Shown: positions 43,372-56,392, numbered from the stretch's first letter. The stretch is 64,000 bases of DNA from Candidatus Thiodiazotropha sp. (ex Monitilora ramsayi) (GCA_025655595.1 JAHXIO010000001.1:496001-560000); one strand, 5' to 3'. Made by a program: numbers and translations. The notes: a model not told the origin generated them from the letters alone.

Positions 43372-45990
43372 ATGAGTAGAGGCTCCCAGGGCCTGCCCGA
43401 ACGCTTTCGTAGCGCCCTAATCCTAATGCTGTTTACCTGCCTGATTGCGGCCAGTGGTTGGCTGTGGCGGTGGGATCAGGTGCTATACGACCTGCAGCTG
43501 GGCTTTATGTCCACTGATCCATCGGAAGATATTGTGATCGTAGCGGTGGATGAGAAGAGCCTGGAAGCGCTTGGCCGATGGCCTTGGTCGAGAAGTGTCC
43601 ATGCCCGACTGGTTGAAAAGCTGTCTCTGGCAGGGGCCAGGGCGATCGTACTCGATGTGTTGTTTGCCGAGCCGGATCGCACCGACCCTGAAGGGGATAT
43701 CCAGTTGATCCATGCCATAGCCGCCAGCGACCGGGTCTTTATGCCGGTCATCCTCGAACAGCAGAGGCTGGGTGGTATGCTTGTGGAGTCGATGCCTCTG
43801 CCAGCTATGTCCAATGTGGCTGCGGGTTTGGGGCATGTCCATATGGACCTGGATGCCGACGGTATCGGACGGGGTATCTACCTCTACGAGGGATTAGGTC
43901 AAGCCTATTGGCCCCATCTGATGCTGGCTGTCCAGCAATGGCTCGAATCCGATAAGGCGCAGACTGAGCCGGTACCGGTGATGACCCAGGCACCCAATGT
44001 ACATATCATCAGCCGGCGTTCTCACCGACTGATCCCCTTTACCGGTCCCGCCGGTAACTACCCCCGGTACTCCTACAGCGAAGTGCTCGAGGGCGCATAT
44101 ATGCAGGATCTGTTTCGAGACAGGATCGTGCTGGTCGGGGTCACCGCGACCGGTCTTGGAGATGCTTTGCCGACACCTGTCTCCGGTCACGGGGTGCCGA
44201 TGCCCGGCGTGGAGATCAATGCCAACGTTTTCGACAGTCTCAGGCGGGGGACATCCATTGAGCAGGTCGGCTTTATCCCGCACATGATCGGTAGCGGGTT
44301 GATCGTGATGATTCCGTTCCTGCTCTATGCCTACTTTCCCACGCGTTTCGCACCCTTGGTATCCCTGACGGCTCTCATTGGCTTTGTTTTATTCAATTGG
44401 ATATTGCTGCAGGGTGCGCATGTCTGGTTTCCTCCCTCATCCGCGGTCCTGGGCCTGGTGTTGAGTTATCCATTCTGGAGCTGGCGCCGCCTCGACCAGG
44501 CCGTTCGATATCTCAATGACCAGTTGGAACGGATGCAGTATGAGCAGAAGCATCTATCCGCACAGCAGCCCGAAGGCGATCTGGTGGGCGCAATCCGTTT
44601 CCTCTCGCACCTGATGCCGTTGAGCGGTTGGGCCTTGCATGACGCCAATGGACGGTTGTTGATGCATGGTGGTGAGTCTTTGAACGAACCGATAGACGGC
44701 CTCGTGCAGGGGGAGTGGAGACGATCCGGCGCGGAGCTCTGGACGCGCATCCCGAGACAGGAAAATGAATGGCAAGTGGGTATGCTCTGGCCAAGAACCC
44801 AGGTTCCACAAGGTCGTTCCCTGAATCTACTTGACGATTTCGCACAGCAGTTCGTGGTGGACCCGGAAGAGGATCACGACAGTGTGTTGGAGCGGGTTGA
44901 GTTGCGCATGCAGAAAATGCAGCAGGTGAATGTCAAGTTGCAGCGTTTTCGTCATCTGATCAGCAGCGCAGTGGGTCAGATGGATGACGGACTGATGGTC
45001 ATCAACAGTCTGGGGCAGGTGGTGATGTCCAATCCTCGCGCTGCTTTCTATCTGGGACGTGAGAAAGAGGCGGACCTGCTGGGTGAAGAGGCCGACAAGC
45101 TGTTGCAGGTATTGGAGATCCGCGATGCCTGGCAATGGCCCGAGGTCTTCCAGCATGTGTTGCTGAAGGGTGAGCCGATCCGCTTCGAGGCGTTTAGAGC
45201 ACCGGACACGGAGCTCTTCGTACAGCTAAAGCCGCTGGATGAGTCGGGCGCGGGTATGCATGGGGTTGTGGTCAATATCTCCTATATCGGTACCCTGAAA
45301 CGCTCCGAGCGTACCCGGGTGAAGATGCTCAATTTTCTCTCCCATGATATTCGCTCACCCATCACTTCGCTGCTCTCTCTGACCCAGTCACGCAAAATGC
45401 ACGAGCGCACAGCCACAGAGTTGGCGGAACAGATACAACCTCTGGCAAGGCGTTCTTTGAAACTGGCAGACAACTTTCTCCAACTGGCCCGTGCGGAAGC
45501 CGTGGATACGACCCGTTTCGAAGATACCGATTTCATCTCTGTGGCGCACAATGCGATTGATGAAGCCTATGTCCAGGCAAAAGCGGCCGGAATCACTCTG
45601 CGTCGACAGTTCGAGGAGGATGAGATATGGCTTCAGGGTGACCTGGGATTGCTGGAGAGGGCGCTGTTCAATCTCTTGGAGAATGCGATTAAATTTTCTC
45701 CATCCGGTAGTGAGGTGGTGATGGATGTCCGCCGTGAAGATGGTTTTGTGGTCTGTTCCATCCGGGATCAGGGGCCTGGTATTCCACAGGATCAGCTTAC
45801 AAATGTTTTTCTGCCCTTTACCTATGCCGAGACAGAGAATACCTCCCAGGGAAATGGGGTGGGTCTGGGGCTGAGCTTCGTCAAAGTGGTTGCAGACAAA
45901 CACCGGGGAACCATCGAAGCCGCCAATGGAGGAGATGGTGGTGCGGTATTCATCCTACGAATACCCTGCGAGTCTGAGAGCCCTGTCTGA
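43372..45990 (+). CDS. CHASE2-domain sensor histidine kinase
   Basis: The 872-residue membrane kinase has an N-terminal helix (about 15-35) and a periplasmic CHASE2 sensor domain (about 38-310, with VAVDEKSLEALGRWPWSRSV and AIVLDVLFAEPD). Three further helices (about 305-365), a PAS-like segment (about 540-640), a HisKA domain (LSHDIRSPITSLLSL, H658) and an HATPase domain (LLENAIKFS, DQGPGIPQDQ, GVGLGLSFVKVV) follow. It presumably phosphorylates the OmpR-type regulator two genes upstream. The gap of 163 bases from the FecR gene may hold its own promoter. The ligand is unknown. Confidence 0.93.
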   Translation: MSRGSQGLPERFRSALILMLFTCLIAASGWLWRWDQVLYDLQLGFMSTDPSEDIVIVAVDEKSLEALGRWPWSRSVHARLVEKLSLAGARAIVLDVLFAEPDRTDPEGDIQLIHAIAASDRVFMPVILEQQRLGGMLVESMPLPAMSNVAAGLGHVHMDLDADGIGRGIYLYEGLGQAYWPHLMLAVQQWLESDKAQTEPVPVMTQAPNVHIISRRSHRLIPFTGPAGNYPRYSYSEVLEGAYMQDLFRDRIVLVGVTATGLGDALPTPVSGHGVPMPGVEINANVFDSLRRGTSIEQVGFIPHMIGSGLIVMIPFLLYAYFPTRFAPLVSLTALIGFVLFNWILLQGAHVWFPPSSAVLGLVLSYPFWSWRRLDQAVRYLNDQLERMQYEQKHLSAQQPEGDLVGAIRFLSHLMPLSGWALHDANGRLLMHGGESLNEPIDGLVQGEWRRSGAELWTRIPRQENEWQVGMLWPRTQVPQGRSLNLLDDFAQQFVVDPEEDHDSVLERVELRMQKMQQVNVKLQRFRHLISSAVGQMDDGLMVINSLGQVVMSNPRAAFYLGREKEADLLGEEADKLLQVLEIRDAWQWPEVFQHVLLKGEPIRFEAFRAPDTELFVQLKPLDESGAGMHGVVVNISYIGTLKRSERTRVKMLNFLSHDIRSPITSLLSLTQSRKMHERTATELAEQIQPLARRSLKLADNFLQLARAEAVDTTRFEDTDFISVAHNAIDEAYVQAKAAGITLRRQFEEDEIWLQGDLGLLERALFNLLENAIKFSPSGSEVVMDVRREDGFVVCSIRDQGPGIPQDQLTNVFLPFTYAETENTSQGNGVGLGLSFVKVVADKHRGTIEAANGGDGGAVFILRIPCESESPV

Positions 45991-46074
45991 ATTTCCTTGC
46001 CGCTAACGGGTTTGTGGAGTTCTAAGTCATGCGTGCATAATGGGCAATTGATAGACAGTTTTTCGGAGTTACAG

Positions 46075-47925
46075 ATGCCGCAATACCGCTCCCATACGAC
46101 CACCCATGGACGCAACATGGCCGGCGCCCGCGCCCTATGGCGTGCAACCGGCATGAAAGATGACGATTTCAACAAGCCGATTATCGCCGTTGCCAACTCT
46201 TTCACCCAGTTCGTGCCGGGTCATGTCCATCTCAAGGATCTGGGGCAGCTGGTGGCGAGGGAAATCGAGGCGGCCGGCGGCGTGGCAAAGGAGTTCAATA
46301 CCATCGCGGTGGATGACGGTATCGCCATGGGTCACGGCGGAATGCTCTATTCCCTGCCCTCAAGGGATATCATCGCCGATTCGGTGGAATACATGGTCAA
46401 TGCGCACTGTGCCGATGCGCTGGTCTGCATCTCCAACTGTGACAAGATCACCCCCGGTATGCTGATGGCCGCACTGCGGTTGAATATCCCCACTGTCTTC
46501 GTTTCCGGAGGACCGATGGAGGCAGGCAAGGTGACACTCTCCGGCAAGGGGGAGCTCAAGCTGGATCTGGTGGATGCCATGGTCTCTGCCGCAGATCCCG
46601 AGGAGAGCGATGCGGATGTGGAACAGATCGAACGCTCAGCCTGTCCCACCTGCGGCTCCTGCTCGGGGATGTTTACCGCCAACTCCATGAATTGCCTTAC
46701 CGAAGCGTTGGGCCTCTCACTGCCTGGGAACGGTTCGCTTTTGGCCACCCATGCCGACCGTGAGGCCTTATTCCTCGAAGCCGGACGTCGTGTGGTGGAG
46801 CTGGCCAGGCGCTGGTATGAAAAGGATGACGAGCGTGCGCTTCCCCGACACATTGCGACCTTCGAGGCCTTCGAGAACGCCATGAGCCTGGATATCGCCA
46901 TGGGCGGTTCGACCAACACCGTACTCCATCTGCTGGCAGCCGCCCACGAGGCGGAAGTTGACTTCACCATGGCGGATATCGATCGTCTCAGCCGCCAGGT
47001 CCCCAATCTCTGCAAGGTGGCGCCGGCCACCCAGCAGTACCATATGGAGGATGTCCATCGTGCAGGTGGCGTGATCGGTATTCTGGGCGAACTTGATCGG
47101 GCCGACTTGATCCACCGGAAGGTACCGACAGTCCACTCAGCCACGCTGGGTGAGGCGCTCGATCTCTGGGATATCATCCTCAGCGCCGAAGAGGAGACGA
47201 CTGCGCGCTATCTTGCCGCACCCGGCGGTGTTCCCACCCAAGTGGCCTTCAGTCAGAATGCCCGCTGGCCAGACCTTGACCTGGACCGGTCGAACGGCTG
47301 TATTCGCGATCTGGAACATGCCTACTCCAAGGATGGCGGGCTGGCGGTCCTTTATGGCAATCTGGCTGAACAGGGCTGTATCGTCAAGACGGCCGGTGTG
47401 GATGAGTCGATTCTGCGTTTTTCCGGGCCGGCCCGGATATTCGAGAGTCAGGATGCGGCGGTGGAAGCCATTCTGGGGGATCGCATTCAGGCGGGTGACG
47501 TGGTCATCATACGTTACGAGGGGCCTAAGGGCGGACCGGGTATGCAGGAGATGCTCTATCCCACGAGTTATTTGAAATCGAAGGGGTTGGGTAAGTCCTG
47601 TGCGCTGATCACCGACGGCCGTTTCTCCGGCGGGACATCCGGCCTCTCCATCGGCCACTGCTCTCCCGAAGCCGCCGAGGGAGGCAACATCGGTTTGGTG
47701 GAAGAGGGTGATACCATCGAAATCGATATTCCGGAGCGAGTCATTCGTGCTGTTCTATCGGAGGATACGTTGAAAAAACGCAGGGAGGCGATGTCCGCGC
47801 GTGGGGACTCAGCCTGGCAGCCTGTGGCGCGGGAACGGGTGGTTTCAAAGGCCCTGCGAGCCTACGCGGCACTCACCACGTCGGCGGCTAAAGGTGCAGT
47901 TAGGGACCTTGGTCAGCTCGATTGA
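46075..47925 (+). CDS. ilvD: Dihydroxy-acid dehydratase
   Basis: IlvD is the iron-sulfur dehydratase of branched-chain amino acid and pantothenate synthesis. The ATG at 46075 with GGAG six bases upstream gives 616 residues, the E. coli length. Longer in-frame starts add unrelated residues. Cysteine ligands are in [10 protein letters not shown] and [19 protein letters not shown]. The C-terminal [15 protein letters not shown] block is present. The gene stands alone, 84 bases after the kinase gene; no other ilv gene is nearby. Confidence 0.97.
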   Translation: MPQYRSHTTTHGRNMAGARALWRATGMKDDDFNKPIIAVANSFTQFVPGHVHLKDLGQLVAREIEAAGGVAKEFNTIAVDDGIAMGHGGMLYSLPSRDIIADSVEYMVNAHCADALVCISNCDKITPGMLMAALRLNIPTVFVSGGPMEAGKVTLSGKGELKLDLVDAMVSAADPEESDADVEQIERSACPTCGSCSGMFTANSMNCLTEALGLSLPGNGSLLATHADREALFLEAGRRVVELARRWYEKDDERALPRHIATFEAFENAMSLDIAMGGSTNTVLHLLAAAHEAEVDFTMADIDRLSRQVPNLCKVAPATQQYHMEDVHRAGGVIGILGELDRADLIHRKVPTVHSATLGEALDLWDIILSAEEETTARYLAAPGGVPTQVAFSQNARWPDLDLDRSNGCIRDLEHAYSKDGGLAVLYGNLAEQGCIVKTAGVDESILRFSGPARIFESQDAAVEAILGDRIQAGDVVIIRYEGPKGGPGMQEMLYPTSYLKSKGLGKSCALITDGRFSGGTSGLSIGHCSPEAAEGGNIGLVEEGDTIEIDIPERVIRAVLSEDTLKKRREAMSARGDSAWQPVARERVVSKALRAYAALTTSAAKGAVRDLGQLD

Positions 47926-47935
47926 TAGGTGTGAT

Positions 47936-48355
47936 TTGTCTTTTGCCCGTTATTGTTGGGTCCTGTCGGCACTACTGGTCGGTTGCGGCGGTGATCCTAC
48001 CGCCACGGACCCGGAATTACTCTATGAAGACGGGTTCGTGACTCCAGCCGCCGAGGTGAAGATTCTCGCGGAGGGAGGCACAATGGTAAAGGGCCTCGAT
48101 GCCTGGCTGAAACTGCAACCGGTACAGGCTGAAATCGAGCCGAGAAAGTCCGATACCTATCGTTTTCGTGACTGTGCTGAGCCCTTGGCCTGGTTTCAGG
48201 ATGTCACGGGAGATCAGGAACTGAAACCGGGGTATAGCGGTCTGCTCTGTCAGGAAGCAGTTGAGCCGCGTTTCGATTTCGATAACGGTCGTTGGTTGAT
48301 TACTGACCGTAACAGGGGCATTGTCTTCTATCGGATCTGGAAGAAGTTCAAATAG
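47936..48355 (+). CDS. Small predicted lipoprotein of unknown function
   Basis: I place the start at TTG 47936, 10 bases after the ilvD stop with AGG upstream. This gives a short signal peptide (MSFARYCWVLSALLVGC) with a lipobox ending in LLVGC. The mature protein is about 120 residues and has two more cysteines (RFRDCAEPLAWF, SGLLCQEAVEPRFDF) that could pair. Earlier starts would lie inside ilvD. I do not recognise a family. It is likely co-transcribed with ilvD, though a functional link is not evident. Confidence 0.65.
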   Translation: MSFARYCWVLSALLVGCGGDPTATDPELLYEDGFVTPAAEVKILAEGGTMVKGLDAWLKLQPVQAEIEPRKSDTYRFRDCAEPLAWFQDVTGDQELKPGYSGLLCQEAVEPRFDFDNGRWLITDRNRGIVFYRIWKKFK

Positions 48356-48425
48356 TGTCATAATCAGACAACCGGACAGTATTAATCGATTCAGTATCAG
48401 TGAGTCGCAGTATCTATAAGCGGAA

Positions 48426-49118
48426 GTGCCAGTGCCATTTAATCTAAGAAGCTATGTACTGTTTTCCCACCTGGATGATCGTCAACTTCAGATCACCGAA
48501 AGTATGGCGCGTGAGGTTAAGCTGCGGGACGGCCAGCTCTTTTTTCAGGCAGGCGATCCCGCAACCCGCTTTTTTCTCGTCTTGGAAGGCCAGATAAAGC
48601 TATCCAAGCTCTCCTTGAAGGGTAGCGAGAAGGTGATCGAGATTATTCCTGCCGGGGAGACTTTTGCCGAGGCGCTGATGTTCGGTGAGCAGCCTGCCTA
48701 TCCGGTCAATGCAACGGCTATCGGGTCGACCCGGCTGCTCAGCTTCGACAGCGCTTCATATCTTGAGGTGCTGCGAGGTTCCAACGAGACCTGTTTCAGA
48801 CTCATGGCCGATATGAGTCAGCGGCTCAAACATCTGATCAGCGAGATCGAACTGCTTAGTCTGCAAAATGCCGCCTTTCGCCTGGCCAACTTTCTCTGGA
48901 AACGGTGGGAAAAGCTGGATCCGGCGGACGGTTGTATTGAGCTGCAGGCGCCAAAGGGTGTCATAGCATCCCGTTTGTCCGTGACACCGGAGACCTTTTC
49001 CCGGACGCTCCACGATTTCTCAGAGCAGGGACTGATCCGGGTGGATGGAAACCGGGTTGAGATTCTCAATCCCGAAGGTCTGAGGGCAATTGCAGACCCG
49101 CTGGATCTGGGCGACTAG
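48426..49118 (+). CDS. Crp/Fnr-family transcriptional regulator
   Basis: The 230-residue regulator has an N-terminal cyclic-nucleotide-like sensor domain (FFQAGDPATRFFLVLEGQIK) and a C-terminal winged helix (SRLSVTPETFSRTLHDFSEQ). The FNR-type N-terminal cysteine cluster is missing, so it does not hold an iron-sulfur centre. It resembles the Dnr/Nnr group that senses nitric oxide through haem, but that is only a possibility. The start is GTG at 48426 or 48432. It stands alone, between the lipoprotein gene and purK. Confidence 0.9.
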   Translation: MPVPFNLRSYVLFSHLDDRQLQITESMAREVKLRDGQLFFQAGDPATRFFLVLEGQIKLSKLSLKGSEKVIEIIPAGETFAEALMFGEQPAYPVNATAIGSTRLLSFDSASYLEVLRGSNETCFRLMADMSQRLKHLISEIELLSLQNAAFRLANFLWKRWEKLDPADGCIELQAPKGVIASRLSVTPETFSRTLHDFSEQGLIRVDGNRVEILNPEGLRAIADPLDLGD

Positions 49119-49216
49119 TATTCGTTGCGGTTTTGCCGATTTACGGGAGGCAATTCCTCCGTCAGGCAGTTATACTCTGCAATCCTCAGCATTCAGCCAA
49201 CCCGAACAGTCAAGAA

Positions 49217-50374
49217 ATGAAGGACGCTTACCCCTATCCCGTTGCCCGTATCGGCCTGATCGGCGGCGGCCAACTGGGCCGTATGATGGTCAAGGCCGCA
49301 AAACGTATCGGCTGCACTTGTGTAGTGCTCGATCCCTATCCCATGTCTCCGGCCGGACAGGTGGCGGGGCATCAGATCATTGGCGGGTATCACGATCCGG
49401 CCAAATTACGAGAGCTGGCGGAATCCTCCGACGTGGTGACCTTTGAACTGGAGGATATCGATACGGATACCTTGGTTCAGCTGGAGCGGGAGGGACATCA
49501 GATCCATCCGGCACCGGCGTTGCTGGCCACATTGCAGGATAAATTGACTCAAAAACGGTTTTTACAGGATGCGGATATTCCGACTGCCGATTTCGAGGAA
49601 ATGCCGGAGGCCGATCCTGAAGCTTTTGCCGCCTTTGGCTATCCATTGGTGCAGAAGGCGCGACGCGGCGGCTACGATGGTCGTGGTGTCTCTGTCATGC
49701 AGACCGAAAACGATTTTACACAGCACTTGCCAGTGCCGTCCCTGGTGGAGCGTTTCGTCTCAGCGAAAAAAGAGCTTGCGGTGATGGTTGCACGCAACCG
49801 GAGGGGGGATTGCCGTGCCTATCCCACCGTGGAGATGTGTTTCCGTTCCGGTGAGAATGTGCTCGATATGCTGCTTTGTCCTGCTGCCATCCCTGAGGAT
49901 GTAGCCAGTGCCGCCGAGGCCCTGGCCGTGCGCACCATCGAGGCGCTGGATGGGGTCGGTGTCTTCGGTGTCGAGATGTTTCTCACCGAGGATGACCGCA
50001 TATTGGTGAATGAGATCGCGCCACGTACGCACAATTCAGGGCATCACACCATAGAAGCCTGTATTACTGACCAATTTGAACAACATTTACGCGCCATTCT
50101 GGGTCTGCCCCTGGGGGCGACAGACCTGCTAACCCCAGCGGCTATGATCAATCTGCTGGGTGATGCCGGCTCCGACGGCAGACCGGTCATTAACGGCATG
50201 TCCGCTGCGATGGAGATCCCCGGTGTCTGCCTGCATATCTACGGTAAGGCGGAGACCAAGCCCCATCGCAAGATGGGACACGTCACAGTACTCGATAGAA
50301 ATATCGAAGAGGCCCAGAATAAAGCCGAACGTGTGCGCGATTTAATTACAATCACGGGAGAGCAACATCCATGA
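49217..50374 (+). CDS. purK: 5-(carboxyamino)imidazole ribonucleotide synthase
   Basis: PurK uses ATP and bicarbonate to convert AIR to N5-CAIR in purine synthesis. The ATG at 49217 gives 385 residues; upstream in-frame residues are not family-like. The N-terminal [23 protein letters not shown]-grasp residues around [18 protein letters not shown], and the C-terminal [20 protein letters not shown] are clear. The stop overlaps purE by 4 bases, the classical purK-purE coupling in reversed order relative to E. coli purEK. Confidence 0.97.
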   Translation: MKDAYPYPVARIGLIGGGQLGRMMVKAAKRIGCTCVVLDPYPMSPAGQVAGHQIIGGYHDPAKLRELAESSDVVTFELEDIDTDTLVQLEREGHQIHPAPALLATLQDKLTQKRFLQDADIPTADFEEMPEADPEAFAAFGYPLVQKARRGGYDGRGVSVMQTENDFTQHLPVPSLVERFVSAKKELAVMVARNRRGDCRAYPTVEMCFRSGENVLDMLLCPAAIPEDVASAAEALAVRTIEALDGVGVFGVEMFLTEDDRILVNEIAPRTHNSGHHTIEACITDQFEQHLRAILGLPLGATDLLTPAAMINLLGDAGSDGRPVINGMSAAMEIPGVCLHIYGKAETKPHRKMGHVTVLDRNIEEAQNKAERVRDLITITGEQHP

Positions 50375-50871
50375 GCAATCCGTCGGTAGGCATTATCATG
50401 GGCAGCGATTCAGATCTGCCTGTGATGCAGGAGGCGGCCAAGGTATTGGGAGAACTGGGAGTCTCTTACGAGATGACGATAGTGTCTGCCCACCGGACGC
50501 CTGCGAGACTCTACGAGTATGCACAGAGCGCGGTCGACAGAGGCCTGCAAGTGATAATTGCCGGTGCCGGCGGAGCGGCCCATCTGCCGGGTATGGTGGC
50601 GGCTATCTCCCCCTTGCCTGTGATTGGCGTACCGGTAAAGAGCGCTGCGTTAAGCGGGGAGGACTCCCTTCTCTCCATCGTCCAGATGCCTCCCGGTGTG
50701 CCTGTAGCGACTGTGGCCATCAACGGTGCCCGGAATGCAGGAATTCTCGCTACTCAGATCCTCGGTACTGCACAGCCTGAGCTACGTGAGCGGGTGACTG
50801 CGTTTAAAAGGGCGCTGGAGACGATGGTGTTGCAGAAGGCGGCGAAAATGGAAGCTGAGCAGTCTAACTAA
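50371..50871 (+). CDS. purE: N5-carboxyaminoimidazole ribonucleotide mutase
   Basis: PurE moves the carboxyl group of N5-CAIR to form CAIR. The 166 residues have [27 protein letters not shown] and [16 protein letters not shown], the class I PurE signatures that pair with PurK. It starts in the purK stop (ATGA). It converges on the GGDEF/EAL gene, with an imperfect hairpin between them. Confidence 0.97.
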   Translation: MSNPSVGIIMGSDSDLPVMQEAAKVLGELGVSYEMTIVSAHRTPARLYEYAQSAVDRGLQVIIAGAGGAAHLPGMVAAISPLPVIGVPVKSAALSGEDSLLSIVQMPPGVPVATVAINGARNAGILATQILGTAQPELRERVTAFKRALETMVLQKAAKMEAEQSN

Positions 50872-50877
50872 GTTCCG

Positions 50878-50920
50878 GATAAGCGGGAGAACCAGACCCG
50901 CAGGGCCCAACTTATCTTTC
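50878..50920 (+). terminator. possible terminator after purE
   Basis: An inner stem GCGGG/CCCGC (50883-50887 with 50897-50901) is enclosed by GATAAG/CTTATC (50878-50883 with 50911-50916, sharing base 50883) with an unpaired 3' segment, followed by TTTC. It lies between converging genes. The stem is interrupted, so confidence is low. Confidence 0.3.
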
Positions 50921-50940
50921 TCTGTCGGAAAATTTAAACC

Positions 50941-53583
50941 CTAATGGCCGCCTATGACTTTTTGGGGCAGGTGATTATGGATCACCGCCAACGGTCTGGG
51001 ATGCTCGATGCCATGACCCTGACCGTAATCGATGCCGATCATTTTCAGGTGTTCCAGTATCTGGTCGTTTTCCACGTATTCCGCTACCGTCTTTATCTTC
51101 ATACTGGTGGCGACATCCTGAATTGCCTTGACCATGGCATAGTTGATCGAATCATCCACGATATCTTCGATGAAACTACCGTCGATCTTTAAATGGTCGA
51201 CCGGCAGATGCTTCAAATAGCCGAAAGATGACATGCCGCTGCCGAAGTCATCAAGGGCGAATCGGCATCCCAATTCCCGAATATGTTCGATGAAGGTCTG
51301 AGCTTTTTGCAGATGGGTGATGGCGGCTGTCTCAGTGACTTCAAACAATAGCTGACCCGGATGGGTCAGGGTACTGCATAGCATGGTGAAAACCTCATCA
51401 AGAAAATGAGGATCAGTCATCGACTGAGCTGAGAGGTTGATGGAGACAAGCCCGGTGTAGTGGCTCTCCTGTAACCAGGCCAGCGTCTTTTTAATCACCA
51501 TGCGATCCAGATCGATCATCATGCCATAGCGTTCTGCGGCGGGGATGAAGGCGCCTGGCATGATCATCTCTTCGTCCGCCCCTTTCAGTCTGAGCAATAT
51601 TTCGATGTGATCGTTTTCCACCAGGCGGTCGTTAAGCGGAATGATTCGCTGGCCGAAGAGTACGAAGTCATCATTATCCAAAGCTTGGCGCAGGCGTGAA
51701 ACCCATTGCATCTCACCAAATCGTTGTTCGATAGCCTTGTCATCTTCAGCATAGAGATGAACTCGATTTCTGCCTGCGTCCTTTGCCGCATAACAGGCGC
51801 TGTCTGCTGCGCTCAGTATTTGGGTTAAACCATTGAAACTGGCGTTGAAAGAGACCACGCCAATACTGACACCCAGGGCGAAGGGCTTGTCATCCCAGGT
51901 GAAGCGAAAATCACGAATCGCATTGCGCACATCCTCTGCCAGTGAGAGCGCACGCTCCGTAGGACAGTATTCGAGGAGTATGGCGAACTCGTCACCGCCC
52001 AATCGCGCAACCGTGTCATTGCGTCTGGCAGTTTGATTCAACAGGTGTGATATCTGTTTTAGCAATTCATCGCCGGCAATGTGTCCGCAGGTATCGTTGA
52101 CAACCTTGAACTGATCCAAGTCGAGATACATAAGGACATGATCCGCAAGATCGGAGCGGCTGCGTTCCAGTGCATCCTTGAGCCGGTTCTCAAATTCAAG
52201 CCGGTTAATCAGACCAGTCAATGCATCGTGTGTGGCCTGCCACGATATGCGGTGTGTCAGGTGATGCGCGTCCGTGATATCGCGCACGACGAGGACATTA
52301 CCAACGACGGATTGGTCATGGCTTTTGATTTCCGAGATAGAGAGCTGAACAACACGATTCTGCCCGTCGGCACAACATAATTCGAGCGGTTCCTGGTTCA
52401 GGCTCTGGATTTCATCTGAGTTGAGACATCTATTCGTCGGCAGGCTGCAGGGGGTCTCGCTTGAAATATTGGACAGTTGAAGAACATCTTTGAGTGAACA
52501 GCCGTTGGTATGTGAATGGTTCCATCCTGTCAACACTTCTGCAGTTCTGTTCAGGGCGGTGACAACACCCATGACATTGGTGGTGATGACTCCATCACTG
52601 ATGGAAGAGAGCGTGATCTCTGCCAGGTCTTTACTCTCTCTCAACTCCTGCGTCCGCTCTTCGATCTCATATTCAAGACGACCTTTTGCCGCCAACAGTT
52701 CGGCCTCGGCAAACTTACGTCGATGTTTGTTTCTCGATGTCAGCCAGGCCATGGCGACACTGAATATGAGAAAGACAATGAATACGGAGACTGCCTGTTC
52801 AATTATCTCGCGACTGTAGCCGGTGAACAGACCCGCATCTGCAATATCCACCAATCGCCAATAGGTGCTGGCGATCGTCTTGTGTGCCAGAATTCTCTGC
52901 TCCATTTCCTGTGTCAGCACAACCGGCATGATTTCACCAATTTCCTGGCGGCTGCCTTTCTCGGTGATCTCTATGAGATTTCCCTGGTCGGAATTGATCA
53001 GTAATAGTTGATGGTTGGGCTGGCTGGAGTTCTTCAGGCGTTCGACAATACTTTTGGTTTCAAAACCAACGAACAGAACATGCTCCGATGGCAGCTCAGT
53101 TCTTACCATAATGTCGTAGAAATACTGCTGGGGATTGGAATGAATCTGAGGCAGGTGATCCAAACCGGCGGCGAAGTTGAAGATATCGTGCTCGATTTGC
53201 AGATCAATCAATTCACTATCACTGTTGATCAGGGGTTCACCGATCGGGTTTGCCAATGTGAAGGTAAGCGCATCGGGAAAGTAGTTAATGATCTTCTCTT
53301 CCACATCCCACAGCAGAACGTGGTCTGTCGGCAGGGTTGCCAATTGCGCCAGGCTTTCTGCCTCATAATCGGAAAAGAGTGTCAGTAGACGACGCTTTTC
53401 GTCCATCAGCTGAAGGATTTCGTGGGAGACGATATCGACCGTATTCTCGGCCAGAGTCGAGTGATAGGCGCGAAAGCTATCAATCCGCTGTACCGTGATC
53501 ATGGTTAACAGCAGTGCGATCAGGAGCAAAAAGACCCCGAAAAACATCAGTGGATTGCTATCTGCGGCCAGATTGACTTTCAT
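50941..53583 (-). CDS. Membrane GGDEF/EAL protein with PAS domain
   Basis: The 880-residue protein has two membrane helices (about 12-32 and 270-290) around a periplasmic sensor region. It then has a PAS segment (about 330-440), a GGDEF domain (ARLGGDEFAILLEY) and an EAL domain. The GGDEF motif is intact and preceded by the inhibitory I-site RRND. The EAL motif reads EILLR, but ETAA, DDFGSGMSSFGYL and KIDGSFIEDIV carrying catalytic acids and the lysine-aspartate region are kept. It may both make and degrade cyclic-di-GMP. It is divergent from clpB. Confidence 0.92.
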   Translation of the reverse strand: MKVNLAADSNPLMFFGVFLLLIALLLTMITVQRIDSFRAYHSTLAENTVDIVSHEILQLMDEKRRLLTLFSDYEAESLAQLATLPTDHVLLWDVEEKIINYFPDALTFTLANPIGEPLINSDSELIDLQIEHDIFNFAAGLDHLPQIHSNPQQYFYDIMVRTELPSEHVLFVGFETKSIVERLKNSSQPNHQLLLINSDQGNLIEITEKGSRQEIGEIMPVVLTQEMEQRILAHKTIASTYWRLVDIADAGLFTGYSREIIEQAVSVFIVFLIFSVAMAWLTSRNKHRRKFAEAELLAAKGRLEYEIEERTQELRESKDLAEITLSSISDGVITTNVMGVVTALNRTAEVLTGWNHSHTNGCSLKDVLQLSNISSETPCSLPTNRCLNSDEIQSLNQEPLELCCADGQNRVVQLSISEIKSHDQSVVGNVLVVRDITDAHHLTHRISWQATHDALTGLINRLEFENRLKDALERSRSDLADHVLMYLDLDQFKVVNDTCGHIAGDELLKQISHLLNQTARRNDTVARLGGDEFAILLEYCPTERALSLAEDVRNAIRDFRFTWDDKPFALGVSIGVVSFNASFNGLTQILSAADSACYAAKDAGRNRVHLYAEDDKAIEQRFGEMQWVSRLRQALDNDDFVLFGQRIIPLNDRLVENDHIEILLRLKGADEEMIMPGAFIPAAERYGMMIDLDRMVIKKTLAWLQESHYTGLVSINLSAQSMTDPHFLDEVFTMLCSTLTHPGQLLFEVTETAAITHLQKAQTFIEHIRELGCRFALDDFGSGMSSFGYLKHLPVDHLKIDGSFIEDIVDDSINYAMVKAIQDVATSMKIKTVAEYVENDQILEHLKMIGIDYGQGHGIEHPRPLAVIHNHLPQKVIGGH

Positions 53584-53689
53584 ATAATGCAGATTGTTGC
53601 CTACGACATTGCTGTCCGGTCCCCGATTTCAATGGTGAGTAGTCTGTCGGCAGCTTACGGAAAAGATTTAAAGTTTTTTCGCCAAACTG

Positions 53690-53718
53690 CTTGAAAATAT
53701 GTGATTTCTCCCCCATTT
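53690..53718 (+). promoter_or_regulatory. sigma32 heat-shock promoter of clpB
   Basis: CTTGAA (53690-53695, continuing AA) and CCCCATTT (53711-53718) match the heat-shock consensus CTTGAAA and CCCCATNT. The 14 bases between CTTGAAA and CCCCATTT are ideal. It lies 33 bases upstream of the clpB ATG. The match is near perfect and fits the chaperone gene it precedes. Confidence 0.88.
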
Positions 53719-53750
53719 GTGGGGTATTCAGAGAGATTCGGAGTAACACC

Positions 53751-56345
<2,595 letters not shown>

Positions 56346-56392
56346 GCCGCAATATGTGAGGTGCGGATAGGTCGTCATGGGTTGGTCCTGCC

